DNA from: Pseudomonadota bacterium
GTDB lineage: Bacteria; Myxococcota_A; Polyangia; Polyangiales; Polyangiaceae
Reading direction: 5' to 3'
Assembly (NCBI GenBank): GCA_023460875.1
Contig: JAEWOQ010000154.1
Coordinates: 1-18,393 of the forward strand
DNA: 18,393 nt
A program made the position numbers and the translations under genes. The notes beneath the pieces are model-generated. The model had not been told where the DNA came from and ran no database searches. It saw nothing but the letters and a program-made list of their open reading frames with translations. Positions 9,261-16,829 of this stretch are shown here, in pieces (position 1 is the first letter of the stretch; the number at the start of each line of letters is the position of its first letter).

Positions 9261-9300
9261 GCTGGGTTTACCGCTGGGTTTACCGCTGGGTTTACCGCTG
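9261..9300. repeat. 12-bp tandem repeat, 3.3 copies
   Basis: GCTGGGTTTACC is repeated exactly at 9261-9272, 9273-9284 and 9285-9296, followed by GCTG. It fills most of the 77-base gap between the ribA stop and the ketosynthase start. A perfect repeat of this kind can change copy number by slippage and so alter the spacing of the downstream gene. Confidence 0.92.
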
Positions 9301-9302
9301 CG

Positions 9303-9980
9303 TCACTCTGCGGGGCTCCCCGCAGGGCTCGGCGGCACGACCTCGGGGAGAAGATGACGCATCCGCTCCCGCTTGACCGCCAAATAGTACGCGGAGTGCT
9401 CGTTGGCGGGCACGTGCACCGGGATGCGCTTCGCCACCTGGATCCCCAAGCTCTCGAGGGCCTCGAACTTGTCCGGGTTGTTCGTCATCAGCTCCACCGC
9501 GCGCACGTCGAGGGACTGCAGCATCCTGGCGGCGACGTCGTACTGACGCGCGTCGACGGGCAGGTGGAGGAGCTCGTTCGCCTCGATGGTGTCCGCCCCG
9601 GCCGCTTGGAGGGCGTAGGCGCGGATTTTGTTGGCGAGGCCGATGCCGCGTCCCTCTTGGCGCAGGTAGAGGATCACACCGCGCCCCCGCTGGGCGACGT
9701 GTCGCTGAGCCGCCTCGAGCTGCTCCTTGCAGTCGCACTTGAGGGACCCCAAGACCTCGCTCGTGAGGCACTCCGAGTGCATGCGCACGGGCACGGGTTC
9801 ACCCCCCGTCACGTCGCCCATCACCAGGGCCAGGTGCTCATCGCTGAGCCCGGGGTGCGCCGAGGGATCCCGATAACGAAACACGATCACCTGGAACGTG
9901 CCGAACTGCGTGGGGAGGGGCGCCTCTGCCAGACGCTCCAGGGGAGGGGCTGCGGGCGGAGTGGGGAGCGGGCCGTTCAT
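9303..9980 (-). CDS. ribA: GTP cyclohydrolase II
   Basis: This enzyme opens the imidazole ring of GTP, releasing formate and pyrophosphate, in the first step of riboflavin synthesis. The 225 residues form a standalone RibA with no fused DHBP synthase (RibB) domain. Zinc ligands are Cys71, Cys82 and Cys84 in the HSECLTSEV...LKCDC segment. The catalytic region ILYLRQEGRGIG is at 103-114, the DARQYDVAA segment at 143-151 and MTNNPDKFEAL at 165-175. The first 20 residues are Pro/Ala-rich and unlike the family core. No clear Shine-Dalgarno precedes the ATG, so the start is tentative. It lies between holA and the ketosynthase gene on the same strand; ribF is about 1.4 kb away on the other strand. 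Confidence 0.95.
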   Translation of the reverse strand: MNGPLPTPPAAPPLERLAEAPLPTQFGTFQVIVFRYRDPSAHPGLSDEHLALVMGDVTGGEPVPVRMHSECLTSEVLGSLKCDCKEQLEAAQRHVAQRGRGVILYLRQEGRGIGLANKIRAYALQAAGADTIEANELLHLPVDARQYDVAARMLQSLDVRAVELMTNNPDKFEALESLGIQVAKRIPVHVPANEHSAYYLAVKRERMRHLLPEVVPPSPAGSPAE

Positions 9981-10275
9981 GGCGAGGTGGGGAGCGCTGG
10001 GTGGGCGTCAGGACCCTCGAAGCCCGCTCCCGAGGGAGCTAGAGCGACGAGCGTCGTCGGGAGCAGGGGCCGACGAAAGTACCGGCCGCCAAAGCATCAG
10101 GCGCCCAGGGACGTCAGAGACATCGGGACGCCGGGAAATACGCGGCGCCAGAAACACGCGGCGTCCGAAACATGGGGCGTCAGGCCGAGTCGGTCAAGCC
10201 TGCTGGGGATGTAGGGCTACCGAGGCAGAAAAATCCCCGACCCCCCGGAAAGCAGCCTGACCGGCCGGAGAGCCT
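9981..10275. repeat. ribA-holA gap with degenerate 16-17-bp tandem repeats
   Basis: This 295-base gap has no convincing gene. Bases 10108-10188 hold five diverged units beginning at 10108, 10124, 10141, 10157 and 10173. The two best, CGCGGCGCCAGAAACA and CGCGGCGTCCGAAACA, differ at two of 16 positions. A weaker match precedes them at about 10094. An A-run at 10229-10233 would read as TTTTT downstream of holA, but I could not pair a good stem before it. I did not see an FMN riboswitch upstream of ribA. Confidence 0.6.
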
Positions 10276-11286
10276 TCAAGCCCCACTGCACAGATCGATG
10301 AGGCCCCGCTCCAGGATCGCGCGGGGGGGGAGCTTCGAGCCCCCCTTGAGGGCCAGATCGAGCTCCGCCAGGCGCTCCAGCCACGTCTCCAGGACCGCGC
10401 GGGGCACCGCCCGCACCTGCTGCGCGAGCTCACGGGCCTTGAACGGAGGCGCACCGGCCGCTTGCGCCGCCCGCTGCGGATCCGCTCCCTGGCGAAGCGC
10501 CGCCTCGAACTTCAGCAGCTGTCGCGTAGCCCAGGCGAGCACGCCGACGAGCCGCAGGCCGCGGTCCTGAGGGTCGAAGACCTCGTCCAGCGCGGCGAGG
10601 GCGCCGCCCACGTTGCGCGCCCCCACGGCCCCGACCAGCTCCCAGACGGTGGCGGAGCGCACACGAACCACACACTCCGCGACGGCGGCCTCGGTGACCT
10701 CTGCGCCCTCACCGACGTAGAGGCAGACCCGCTCTAGGGCGTCGGCGAGGGGGCCCAGCTCGGGTCCGCTCAGCTCCGCCAACAGATCTGCGACGGCGAA
10801 GGAGATCGTGTTGCCGCGCTCTTTCGCCCGCTGCGTCACCCAGCGGGGCAGCTCCGCGCGCTTCGGGCTCTCACAGGTGACGAGCCAGCCCTGCTTGCGC
10901 GCCAAATTCACGAGGCGCCGCCGTTTGTCGAGCTTGGGCCCGAGCAGCACGAGGACCGTCGTGGGGGCGGGCTTGTCAGCGTACTCCGCCAGGCGATCGA
11001 GGGACTGCTTCTTCGCCTCCGAGTCCCAGCGCTCCAGGTTGCGCACGAGGACCCAGCGGCGAGGCGCCATCATGGGCAGGGTGCGAGCCGCCGAGAGCAC
11101 GGCGTCTGCGTCCGCGTCTCCCGCGTTGAGCTGATCCTCGTTGAGCCCCGCCATGCCACCCGCCATGGTGGCCTCCTTGAGCGCTCGTACGACCTGATCG
11201 CCGAGGTGACGTTCCTCGCCGACCAGGAGGTACACGGGGCGGAGCTGCCCCGCGCGGGCCTCCGCCAATGCGTCGTCCGGGCTCAT
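10276..11286 (-). CDS. holA: DNA polymerase III subunit delta
   Basis: Delta is the wrench of the clamp loader: it opens the beta sliding clamp in complex with tau/gamma and delta'. From the ATG at 11286 the protein has 336 residues, the usual size. The start of the fold, LRPVYLLVGEERHL, is typical of HolA, as are the MAPRRWVLVRNLE segment at about 85-97, the LVLLGPKLDKRRRL stretch, and the C-terminal helical collar domain with WATRQLLKFEAAL. An upstream in-frame ATG at 11322 would add 12 residues, but 11286 has GAGG four bases before it and begins directly before the conserved region. The gene is divergent from ribF. A perfect hairpin touches its start codon (see 11287-11304). Confidence 0.92.
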   Translation of the reverse strand: MSPDDALAEARAGQLRPVYLLVGEERHLGDQVVRALKEATMAGGMAGLNEDQLNAGDADADAVLSAARTLPMMAPRRWVLVRNLERWDSEAKKQSLDRLAEYADKPAPTTVLVLLGPKLDKRRRLVNLARKQGWLVTCESPKRAELPRWVTQRAKERGNTISFAVADLLAELSGPELGPLADALERVCLYVGEGAEVTEAAVAECVVRVRSATVWELVGAVGARNVGGALAALDEVFDPQDRGLRLVGVLAWATRQLLKFEAALRQGADPQRAAQAAGAPPFKARELAQQVRAVPRAVLETWLERLAELDLALKGGSKLPPRAILERGLIDLCSGA

Positions 11287-11304
11287 GGGGCCTCTATAGG
11301 CCCC
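11287..11304. promoter_or_regulatory. perfect inverted repeat abutting the holA start codon
   Basis: GGGGCCT (11287-11293) and AGGCCCC (11298-11304) are exact inverse complements around CTAT. On the - strand, the transcript would form a seven-pair stem with a four-base loop ending directly at the holA AUG. It contains the likely Shine-Dalgarno GAGG in its 3' arm. Such a stem could limit holA translation. As DNA it could instead be an operator in the holA-ribF divergent promoter region. Confidence 0.6.
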
Positions 11305-11322
11305 CGGCGAGGCCTCGGCCAA

Positions 11323-11373
11323 GGCCTTCTGCTGGGCCTCGTTCTGGGGGCTTCTGCTGGGCCTTCTGCTGGG
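11323..11373. repeat. 12-13-bp imperfect tandem repeat, four units
   Basis: Units beginning at 11323, 11336, 11349 and 11361 are variants of GGCCTTCTGCTGG; the second unit is the most diverged. They occupy the middle of the 131-base divergent gap between holA and ribF. Further towards ribF, GCGCCG (11377-11382) and CGGCGC (11392-11397) form a separate inverted repeat. Confidence 0.75.
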
Positions 11374-11417
11374 AGTGCGCCGTGCATAGCGCGGCGCGCT
11401 GTAGTATCCACGCCCCT

Positions 11418-12443
11418 GTGACGGCCGAGGCCGATGAACCGGGCGGAGCTTCTCCAGCGCTCCCGCGTCCCTGTGAGCCAGATCGCTATGTGGAGGGCGC
11501 CGAGCGTCTGCGCTTCCCTGCGCGATCGACGTTGGTGTCCATCGGCAACTTCGACGGCGTGCACGCGGGGCATCGCGCCGTGCTGGCTCGCGCCTGCGAG
11601 GAGGCCCGCGCCCGGGGGCTGCGCCCCTGCGTCCTGACCTTCCACCCTCACCCCTCGGAGGTGCTGGGTCGGGGCGCGCTGCCGCGCCTGACGTCCCTGG
11701 AGCGCAAGGTGGAGCTCATCCTCGACCTCGCTCCAGAGCTGCAGGTCGTGGTGCAACCCTTCGACCGGCGGCTCGCCGCGTTCACGCCCGAGGCGTTCGT
11801 GCGCGATCTGCTCGTGGCTCACCTGGGGGCGGGGCTCGTGCAGGTGGGCCACAACTTCCGCTTCGGGCACCGCCGGAGCGGCGATTTGACCACCCTCGCG
11901 GAGCTCGGTCAGGAGTACGGCTTCGAGGCCCGCGCCGAGCCCCTGTTCGGCGACGAGGCGGGGAGCTACTCGAGCACGCGGGTGCGTGGAGCCATCGCGG
12001 ACGGAGCGCTCGACGAGGCCGCTCGGATCCTCGGACGTCCACACATGCTGAGCGGCTGGGTGGTGGAGGGTCAGCGCCGCGGGAGGACTCTGGGCTTCCC
12101 GACCGCCAACCTCTCGCGGGTGGACGAGGCGTTGCCCCCGGACGGCGTCTACGCGGTGTTGGTCGATCGGGAGCAGGAGCCGTGCCGGCCGCGGGCCCTC
12201 GGGTGCGGGGTCATGAACATCGGCACGCGCCCGACCTTCGACGCGGGGCGGAGCGTCGAGGTCTTCGTGCTCGATCGCGACGTGGATCTCTACGGCGAGA
12301 AGCTGCGGGTGCACCTGGTCGCCCGGCTCAGGGACGAGCAGCGCTTCCCTGGGGTCGAGGCCCTGCGACAGCAGATCCAAGAGGACGTGCGGCAGGCGCG
12401 GCAGCTGCTCCCGGCGGAAGCGCCCGCGGGGCCCTGGTACTGA
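11418..12443 (+). CDS. ribF: bifunctional riboflavin kinase / FAD synthetase
   Basis: RibF phosphorylates riboflavin to FMN and adenylylates FMN to FAD. From the GTG at 11418 it has 341 residues, close to the usual 310-350. The FMN adenylyltransferase domain (about 36-195) has IGNFDGVHAGHR at 42-53, LTFHPHP at 73-79, VGHNFRFGH at 143-151 and SSTRVR at 185-190. The flavokinase domain (about 205-330) has GRTLGFPTANL at 222-232, PPDGVYAV at 240-247 and GVMNIGTRPTF at 264-274. The frame is open back to an ATG at 11268, but that stretch overlaps holA and encodes repeat-derived Arg/Pro/Trp/Cys-rich sequence, so the GTG is preferred. No strong Shine-Dalgarno is visible, so the start is uncertain. 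A TAGTAT at 11402-11407 may be a -10 element, but no -35 is convincing. Confidence 0.94.
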   Translation: MTAEADEPGGASPALPRPCEPDRYVEGAERLRFPARSTLVSIGNFDGVHAGHRAVLARACEEARARGLRPCVLTFHPHPSEVLGRGALPRLTSLERKVELILDLAPELQVVVQPFDRRLAAFTPEAFVRDLLVAHLGAGLVQVGHNFRFGHRRSGDLTTLAELGQEYGFEARAEPLFGDEAGSYSSTRVRGAIADGALDEAARILGRPHMLSGWVVEGQRRGRTLGFPTANLSRVDEALPPDGVYAVLVDREQEPCRPRALGCGVMNIGTRPTFDAGRSVEVFVLDRDVDLYGEKLRVHLVARLRDEQRFPGVEALRQQIQEDVRQARQLLPAEAPAGPWY

Positions 12444-12446
12444 AGA

Positions 12447-12463
12447 GGCGCCGCCGCGGCGCC
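12447..12463. terminator. GC-rich hairpin between convergent ribF and lolD
   Basis: GGCGCCGC and GCGGCGCC are inverse complements around a single C, so the RNA can form at least GGCGCC paired with GGCGCC around a five-base loop. It lies in the 27-base gap between two converging stop codons, where a bidirectional terminator is expected. No T-run follows. Confidence 0.5.
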
Positions 12464-12470
12464 GTGATGG

Positions 12471-13223
12471 TCAGGGGGTGGGGCGCTCGTCGGCGGCGGT
12501 CAGCGTCCCCGCGGCGTCGCGCCGGGTGGCGCTGCGCCCGACGTCGTCCTTCTCGACCTTGCCGTCCTTCATGCGGACCACGCGGGGCATGCTCTCGGCG
12601 AAGCTGGGATTGTGGGTGACCACGACGATGGTCGTGCCGTGCTCCCGGTTGATGTCGAAGAACAGGTCGTGGACGGCCTCGCCGGTCGCGCTGTCGAGGT
12701 TGCCCGTGGGCTCGTCTGCGAGGAGCAGCTTGGGCCCGAGCACGAGCGCCCGCGCGACCGCCACTCGCTGCTGCTCCCCGCCGCTCAGCTCGCCAGGTCG
12801 GTGGCTGGCGCGATGGGACAGCTCCACCTCGTCGAGCAGGGCCCGCGCGCGCTTTTCCATCTCCTTGCGCGGGCGCCCCTGGATGAGCCCCGGCAACATC
12901 ACGTTCTCCAGGGCGTTGAACTCGGGGAGCAGATGGTGGAACTGGAACACGAACCCGATCTCGCGGTTCCGCACCGCCGCGAGGCGGTTGCCGCTCATGG
13001 TCGTGAGCTCCTCACCGGCGAGGCGAATGCGACCGCTGGTCGGCAAATCCAAGGTGCCGATGCAGTGGAGCAGGGTGCTCTTCCCGGCTCCCGACGGCCC
13101 CACGATGGACAAGATCTGCCCCGGGTAGATGTTCAGATCGATGCCCTTGAGCACGTGGAGGGTCTGCCCCATGTGCTGGAAGGACTTGTGCAGGTCTTCG
13201 ATGATGACGAGTGCTTCGGCCAC
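12471..13223 (-). CDS. lolD: lipoprotein-releasing ABC transporter ATP-binding protein LolD
   Basis: LolD powers extraction of outer-membrane lipoproteins from the inner membrane for transfer to LolA. From the GTG at 13223 it has 250 residues. All ABC motifs are present: Walker A GPSGAGKST at 42-50, Q-loop Gln94 in VFQFHHLLPEF (the HHLLPEF pattern is characteristic of LolD), signature LSGGEQQ at 146-152, Walker B LLLADEP at 166-172 with Glu171, D-loop NLD and switch His204. The frame runs back to 13280, but the GTG has a strong TAGGAG seven bases upstream, overlapping the stop of the permease gene. This fixes the start and implies coupled expression. About 25 C-terminal residues (DVGRSATRRDAAG and on) are a polar tail beyond the usual end. 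Confidence 0.95.
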   Translation of the reverse strand: MAEALVIIEDLHKSFQHMGQTLHVLKGIDLNIYPGQILSIVGPSGAGKSTLLHCIGTLDLPTSGRIRLAGEELTTMSGNRLAAVRNREIGFVFQFHHLLPEFNALENVMLPGLIQGRPRKEMEKRARALLDEVELSHRASHRPGELSGGEQQRVAVARALVLGPKLLLADEPTGNLDSATGEAVHDLFFDINREHGTTIVVVTHNPSFAESMPRVVRMKDGKVEKDDVGRSATRRDAAGTLTAADERPTP

Positions 13224-13230
13224 GCTTCGG

Positions 13231-13236
13231 CTCCTA
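13231..13236 (-). promoter_or_regulatory. ribosome-binding site of lolD, overlapping the permease stop codon
   Basis: On the - strand this reads TAGGAG; its TAG is the stop codon of the upstream permease gene (13234-13236). It lies seven bases from the lolD GTG, so a terminating ribosome is placed directly on the next initiation site. Confidence 0.8.
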
Positions 13237-14931
13237 TTCGTAGCGAATGCCATCGACCGGGCGCAGAGCGCTCGCGGCACTGGCCGGATACAGGGTGGCG
13301 AGGGTGGTGATCGCGAAGGCGCAGATCGCGACGAGCAGGTAGTCCAGGGGCTCCACCGTCACCGGGAGCTTGGTGATGTAATAGACCTCTGGATCGAGCC
13401 GCACGCCGAACGCCTTGAGGCCGTTCATGGCGATGAAGCCCGTGATCACCCCGAACACGGTGCCGACCCCGCCGATGAACATGCCCTCGGCCATGAACAC
13501 CTGCAGGATGGTGCGGTCGCTCGTCCCCATCGCCTTGAGGATCGCGATCTCCTTGCTCTTCTCCGTCACCATCAGCAGCAGCGTGCAGATGATGCAGAAG
13601 CTGGCGACGGCGATGGCGATGGAGAGGATGACGAAGGTCATCACCTTCTCGAGCTCGAGGGCGCCGAACAGGCTGCGGTTGAGCTCCTTCCAGTCCCGTA
13701 CGCGCAGGTCGTCCCGCTCGAGGGCGTCGCGCACGGCGGGCGTGACCAGCTCCACGCGCTCCACGTCCTTCACGCGCACCTCGATGGCGGTGATGAGGTG
13801 CTTGAGGTCGAGGAAGCGCTGGGCCTCCTCGAGCTTCACGTAGGCGTGGCTGGCGTCGTACTCGTACATCCCGCTGTCGAAGATGCCCGCGATCCGGAAC
13901 TTGCGGGTGCGCGGCATCACCCCCATCGGGCCGAGGTCGCCCAGGGGGGAGACGAGGGTCACCACGTCGCCGACGTACACGTGGAGGTTCTTGGCGAGCT
14001 CCTTACCGACCACGAGACCTGGGTGCACGCCCTCCGCTGGATCCCGATCGCTCTTCTCCCGCAGGTCAGGCCCCTTGAGGAAGATCTCCCCGCCGGGTCC
14101 GACGCCGATGGGGGCGCTCTCCGGGAGATCCCGCAGCGCCACCGGGTCGTCCAGGTACGCGAAGTCCCCCACCTCGACGTGCTGGGGCCCGTCGCTGCCC
14201 TGCCCCACGGTCTCCATGTCCACGCCCCGCAGCAAGACCCCCGCGGTGTTGGTGGAGCTGGACGCCATCACCTCGCCGGTCGCCACGGGCGTGGCCGCGT
14301 GGACTCCGGGCACCAGGCGCACGCGGTCGAGGGTGTCGCGCCAAAAGTCGAAGCCGCCCTGCTTCTCGCCCTCGACGCGGATGTGCGCGTTGTTGTCGAG
14401 GATCTTCTCCTTCAGGTCGGCCCCGAAGCCTCCCATGATGCTGATCACCGCGCAGAGGGCGAAGGAGCTCACGCCCACGCCAGCGATGGAGAGGAAGGAG
14501 ATGACCGTGAGAAAGCCGCTCTTCTCCGAGCGCACGTGGCGGGCCGCCACGAAGGTCACGAAGCGGTTCCCCTCGAAGAAGTTCAAGACCCGCGGGACGG
14601 CGAGGCCGAGCAAGCCGATGACCGTAGCCGTCGCGCTCAGGGTGGCGCCCACGCGCACCACCTGGTGGCCCAAGACGAACTGGGAGCCCCGCGTCTCTGG
14701 CAAGAGTAAGGCCCAAACGCTGAGGCCCGCGGTCGCGAGGGTGAGGAACACCGTGGTCGCGACGAGGCGGCGCCCCGGCCTCACCCGTCGATAGCTGGTG
14801 ACGAGCAGGGCGAGCAGCGCCAGCACCGCGACGACCACCGCCGCGGTCTGCAACCACGGATGCAGCTGGGCCCAGCGCTCCAGGAGGGGCGCGTACCAGG
14901 TGTCCTGTGAGGGGTCGTGGAGGGGGGGCAT
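13234..14931 (-). CDS. lolC: LolC/LolE-family lipoprotein-releasing permease with extra N-terminal membrane helices
   Basis: This is the membrane subunit partnering LolD. From the ATG at 14931 it has 565 residues, against about 400-415 for E. coli LolC/LolE. The canonical part begins at about 125 with FVAARHVRSEKSGFLTVISF (first helix about 141-166). A periplasmic MacB_PCD-like domain (about 175-420) follows, then FtsX-type helices at about 429-454, 477-501 and 528-548. KEIAILKAMGTSDRTI at 461-476 is the coupling region, and the protein ends PVDGIRYE. The first 120 residues are extra and hold three hydrophobic stretches at about 27-45, 55-77 and 91-113. A TTG at 15033 in the same frame would add 34 Arg/Ser/Pro-rich residues; neither start has a well-spaced Shine-Dalgarno. 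Only one permease gene accompanies lolD, so a homodimer (as in LolDF systems) or a second gene elsewhere is possible. Confidence 0.9.
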   Translation of the reverse strand: MPPLHDPSQDTWYAPLLERWAQLHPWLQTAAVVVAVLALLALLVTSYRRVRPGRRLVATTVFLTLATAGLSVWALLLPETRGSQFVLGHQVVRVGATLSATATVIGLLGLAVPRVLNFFEGNRFVTFVAARHVRSEKSGFLTVISFLSIAGVGVSSFALCAVISIMGGFGADLKEKILDNNAHIRVEGEKQGGFDFWRDTLDRVRLVPGVHAATPVATGEVMASSSTNTAGVLLRGVDMETVGQGSDGPQHVEVGDFAYLDDPVALRDLPESAPIGVGPGGEIFLKGPDLREKSDRDPAEGVHPGLVVGKELAKNLHVYVGDVVTLVSPLGDLGPMGVMPRTRKFRIAGIFDSGMYEYDASHAYVKLEEAQRFLDLKHLITAIEVRVKDVERVELVTPAVRDALERDDLRVRDWKELNRSLFGALELEKVMTFVILSIAIAVASFCIICTLLLMVTEKSKEIAILKAMGTSDRTILQVFMAEGMFIGGVGTVFGVITGFIAMNGLKAFGVRLDPEVYYITKLPVTVEPLDYLLVAICAFAITTLATLYPASAASALRPVDGIRYE

Positions 14932-15051
14932 CGGTGGGGCGGAGAGCGCGGAGGCTGGACTCGGTCGTCGAGGCGAGGCGGAGTGAGCCCGGCGACGGGC
15001 GGTCGTGAGCGGCGGGGCGGCGCGGGGGAGCAAACTCCGGCGCCGGCTGGC

Positions 15052-16818
15052 TCAGCGCGCTTCGGGGCGGAGGAGCGGGAAGGCGATCACGTCCCGAATA
15101 GAGGGTTGGTGGGTCAACATCATGATCATCCGGTCGATTCCCATCCCGAAGCCGGCCGCAGGGGGCATGCCGTGCTCCAGGGCCCGGATGTAGTCCTCGT
15201 CGTAGTCCATGGTCTCATCGGCGCCACGGGTCTTGCGCTCGACCTGGTCGCGAAAGCGCGCCGCCTGGTCCACGGGGTCGTTCAGCTCGCTGAAGGCGTT
15301 GCAGATCTCGCGGCTGTCCACGAACAGCTCGAAGCGATCGACGAGGGTGGGATCCGCGTCCTTGCGCCGCGCCAAGGGCGACACCTCGGCGGGGTAGTCG
15401 ACGATGAACACGGGGACGCTCTTCGCGCCGTCGGCGCTGCGGTAGTCCTCCACGAGGAACGGCTCGACGAAGTACTCGTAGGCCACGAACAGGCGCTCGC
15501 CCCCGCTCTGCGCCGCGCCCAGGGCCCGGCGCAGGTTGCCCCAGTCGATGGACCCGGCGCGCTGCGAGCGGCCCGCCCAGCTGCGCACCTGCTCGTCGCC
15601 GCTCCCCTTCTGGTCGGCGGGGGTGTGCTCGGTGACGCCCAGCCGCTCGAGGCTCTCGAGGACCTCTGCGGGATCGAGCTCCGCCTTGCGCAGGGCCTCG
15701 GCCACCCCTGCGCCCATCGGGACCCGCGCGAAGGGCTCGCTCAAGGTGAACGGCCGCTCCGCGCGCCAGCGGGCATAGAGCTCGCTTTGGCTCCGCTGGG
15801 CCATGCCCTGCTCGAGGGCGCGGTCGAGGGTCCGCAGCATCTCTTCGGTGAGCGTCATCAGGTCCTCGTACGTCGCGTACGCCTGATAGAGCTCGACCAT
15901 CGTGAACTCCGGGTTGTGCCGGGTGCTGATGCCTTCGTTGCGGTAGCAGCGGCCGATCTCGTAGACCCGCTCCAGGCCCCCGACGAGGAGCCGCTTCAGG
16001 TACAGCTCCGGCGCGATGCGCAGGTACAGCGGCAGATCGAGGGCGTTGTGGTGGGTCTCGAAGGGCCGCGCGGCGGCGCCGCCGATGAGCGAGTGCAGAG
16101 AAGGGGTCTCCACCTCGAGGAAGCCCCGCTCGTCCAGGAAGCTGCGCAGGCCGCGCAGCAGGATCGCGCGGGCCGCGATCACCTCGGCGACCTCGGGGTT
16201 GGCGACCATGTCCACATAGCGGCGCCGGTAGCGGAGGTCGACGTCCGTCAGGCCGTGCCACTTGTCTGGGGGCGGGCGCAGGGCCTTGGTGACCAGCCGC
16301 AGGGACGTGAGCTCCAGGCTGAGCTCTCCCTTCTTCGTCACCATGGGGCGGCCCTCGGCCTCCACGTGATCGGCGAGATCCAGCTCCGTCAGCGCGTCGA
16401 AGGCCGGGCCGAGCACGTCCTTCTTGGCGAACAGCTGCACGTCCCCGGTGCGGTCCCGCAGGTCCAGGAACGACGCCTTCCCGAAGCCGCGGCGCCCCAT
16501 GAGCCGGCCCATCACGACGTGGCTCGCGTCCCCGGCGAGGGCGCTCAGGCGCTCCGGGTCGTAGCGGAGCTCATGGGCGGGCTCGAGCAAGGCGGGCGCG
16601 TAGGCGGCGCGGAGCTCGGACACCAGACCGCGGCGGCCGGCGGAGACGCGGTTCGTGAACGGATCCCGGCCCGCCTCACGCACGCGCTGCGCCTTCTCGA
16701 GGCGGACCCGGAGGAGCGCCTCTTCGCCGCTCGCGTCGCCGTCTCCGGGCGCCGAGGCGCCTGCGTTCAGGGGCGCGGTGCTTGCGTTCGATGCTCTGGG
16801 ATCCGGGTCACTCACCAT
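15052..16818 (-). CDS. lysS: lysyl-tRNA synthetase, class II
   Basis: This enzyme charges tRNA-Lys with lysine. The 588 residues exceed the roughly 500 usual for bacterial LysS. An acidic, Ala-rich leader (about 1-35) precedes the anticodon-binding OB fold (about 100-180; VMGRLMGRRGFGKASFLDLR). The catalytic core has motif 1 around RGFLEVETP at 231-239 and motif 2 RCYRNEGISTRHNPEFTM at 290-307. Motif 3 is GFGMGIDRMIMMLT at 556-569. Downstream of motif 2 a stretch of about 60-70 residues (about 378-445), including HTPADQKGSGDEQVRSW, appears extra relative to the E. coli enzyme. The ATG is followed directly by a GTG with better spacing (six bases) from GGAG; either may be used. It starts 11 bases after the prfB stop. 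Confidence 0.95.
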   Translation of the reverse strand: MVSDPDPRASNASTAPLNAGASAPGDGDASGEEALLRVRLEKAQRVREAGRDPFTNRVSAGRRGLVSELRAAYAPALLEPAHELRYDPERLSALAGDASHVVMGRLMGRRGFGKASFLDLRDRTGDVQLFAKKDVLGPAFDALTELDLADHVEAEGRPMVTKKGELSLELTSLRLVTKALRPPPDKWHGLTDVDLRYRRRYVDMVANPEVAEVIAARAILLRGLRSFLDERGFLEVETPSLHSLIGGAAARPFETHHNALDLPLYLRIAPELYLKRLLVGGLERVYEIGRCYRNEGISTRHNPEFTMVELYQAYATYEDLMTLTEEMLRTLDRALEQGMAQRSQSELYARWRAERPFTLSEPFARVPMGAGVAEALRKAELDPAEVLESLERLGVTEHTPADQKGSGDEQVRSWAGRSQRAGSIDWGNLRRALGAAQSGGERLFVAYEYFVEPFLVEDYRSADGAKSVPVFIVDYPAEVSPLARRKDADPTLVDRFELFVDSREICNAFSELNDPVDQAARFRDQVERKTRGADETMDYDEDYIRALEHGMPPAAGFGMGIDRMIMMLTHQPSIRDVIAFPLLRPEAR

Positions 16819-16829
16819 TCACTCCAAGA

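Noticed and set aside
10094..10188. CRISPR-like array
   Set aside because: Units are about 16-17 bp, contiguous and degenerate, with no unique spacers and no cas genes.
9981..10275. Possible FMN riboswitch upstream of ribA
   Set aside because: The conserved RFN boxes are not recognisable on the - strand; only GC-rich segments and degenerate repeats are present.
11268..11417. N-terminal extension of RibF from the ATG at 11268
   Set aside because: It overlaps the start of holA, is translated from the local tandem repeat and has no similarity to the RibF fold, which starts shortly after the GTG at 11418.
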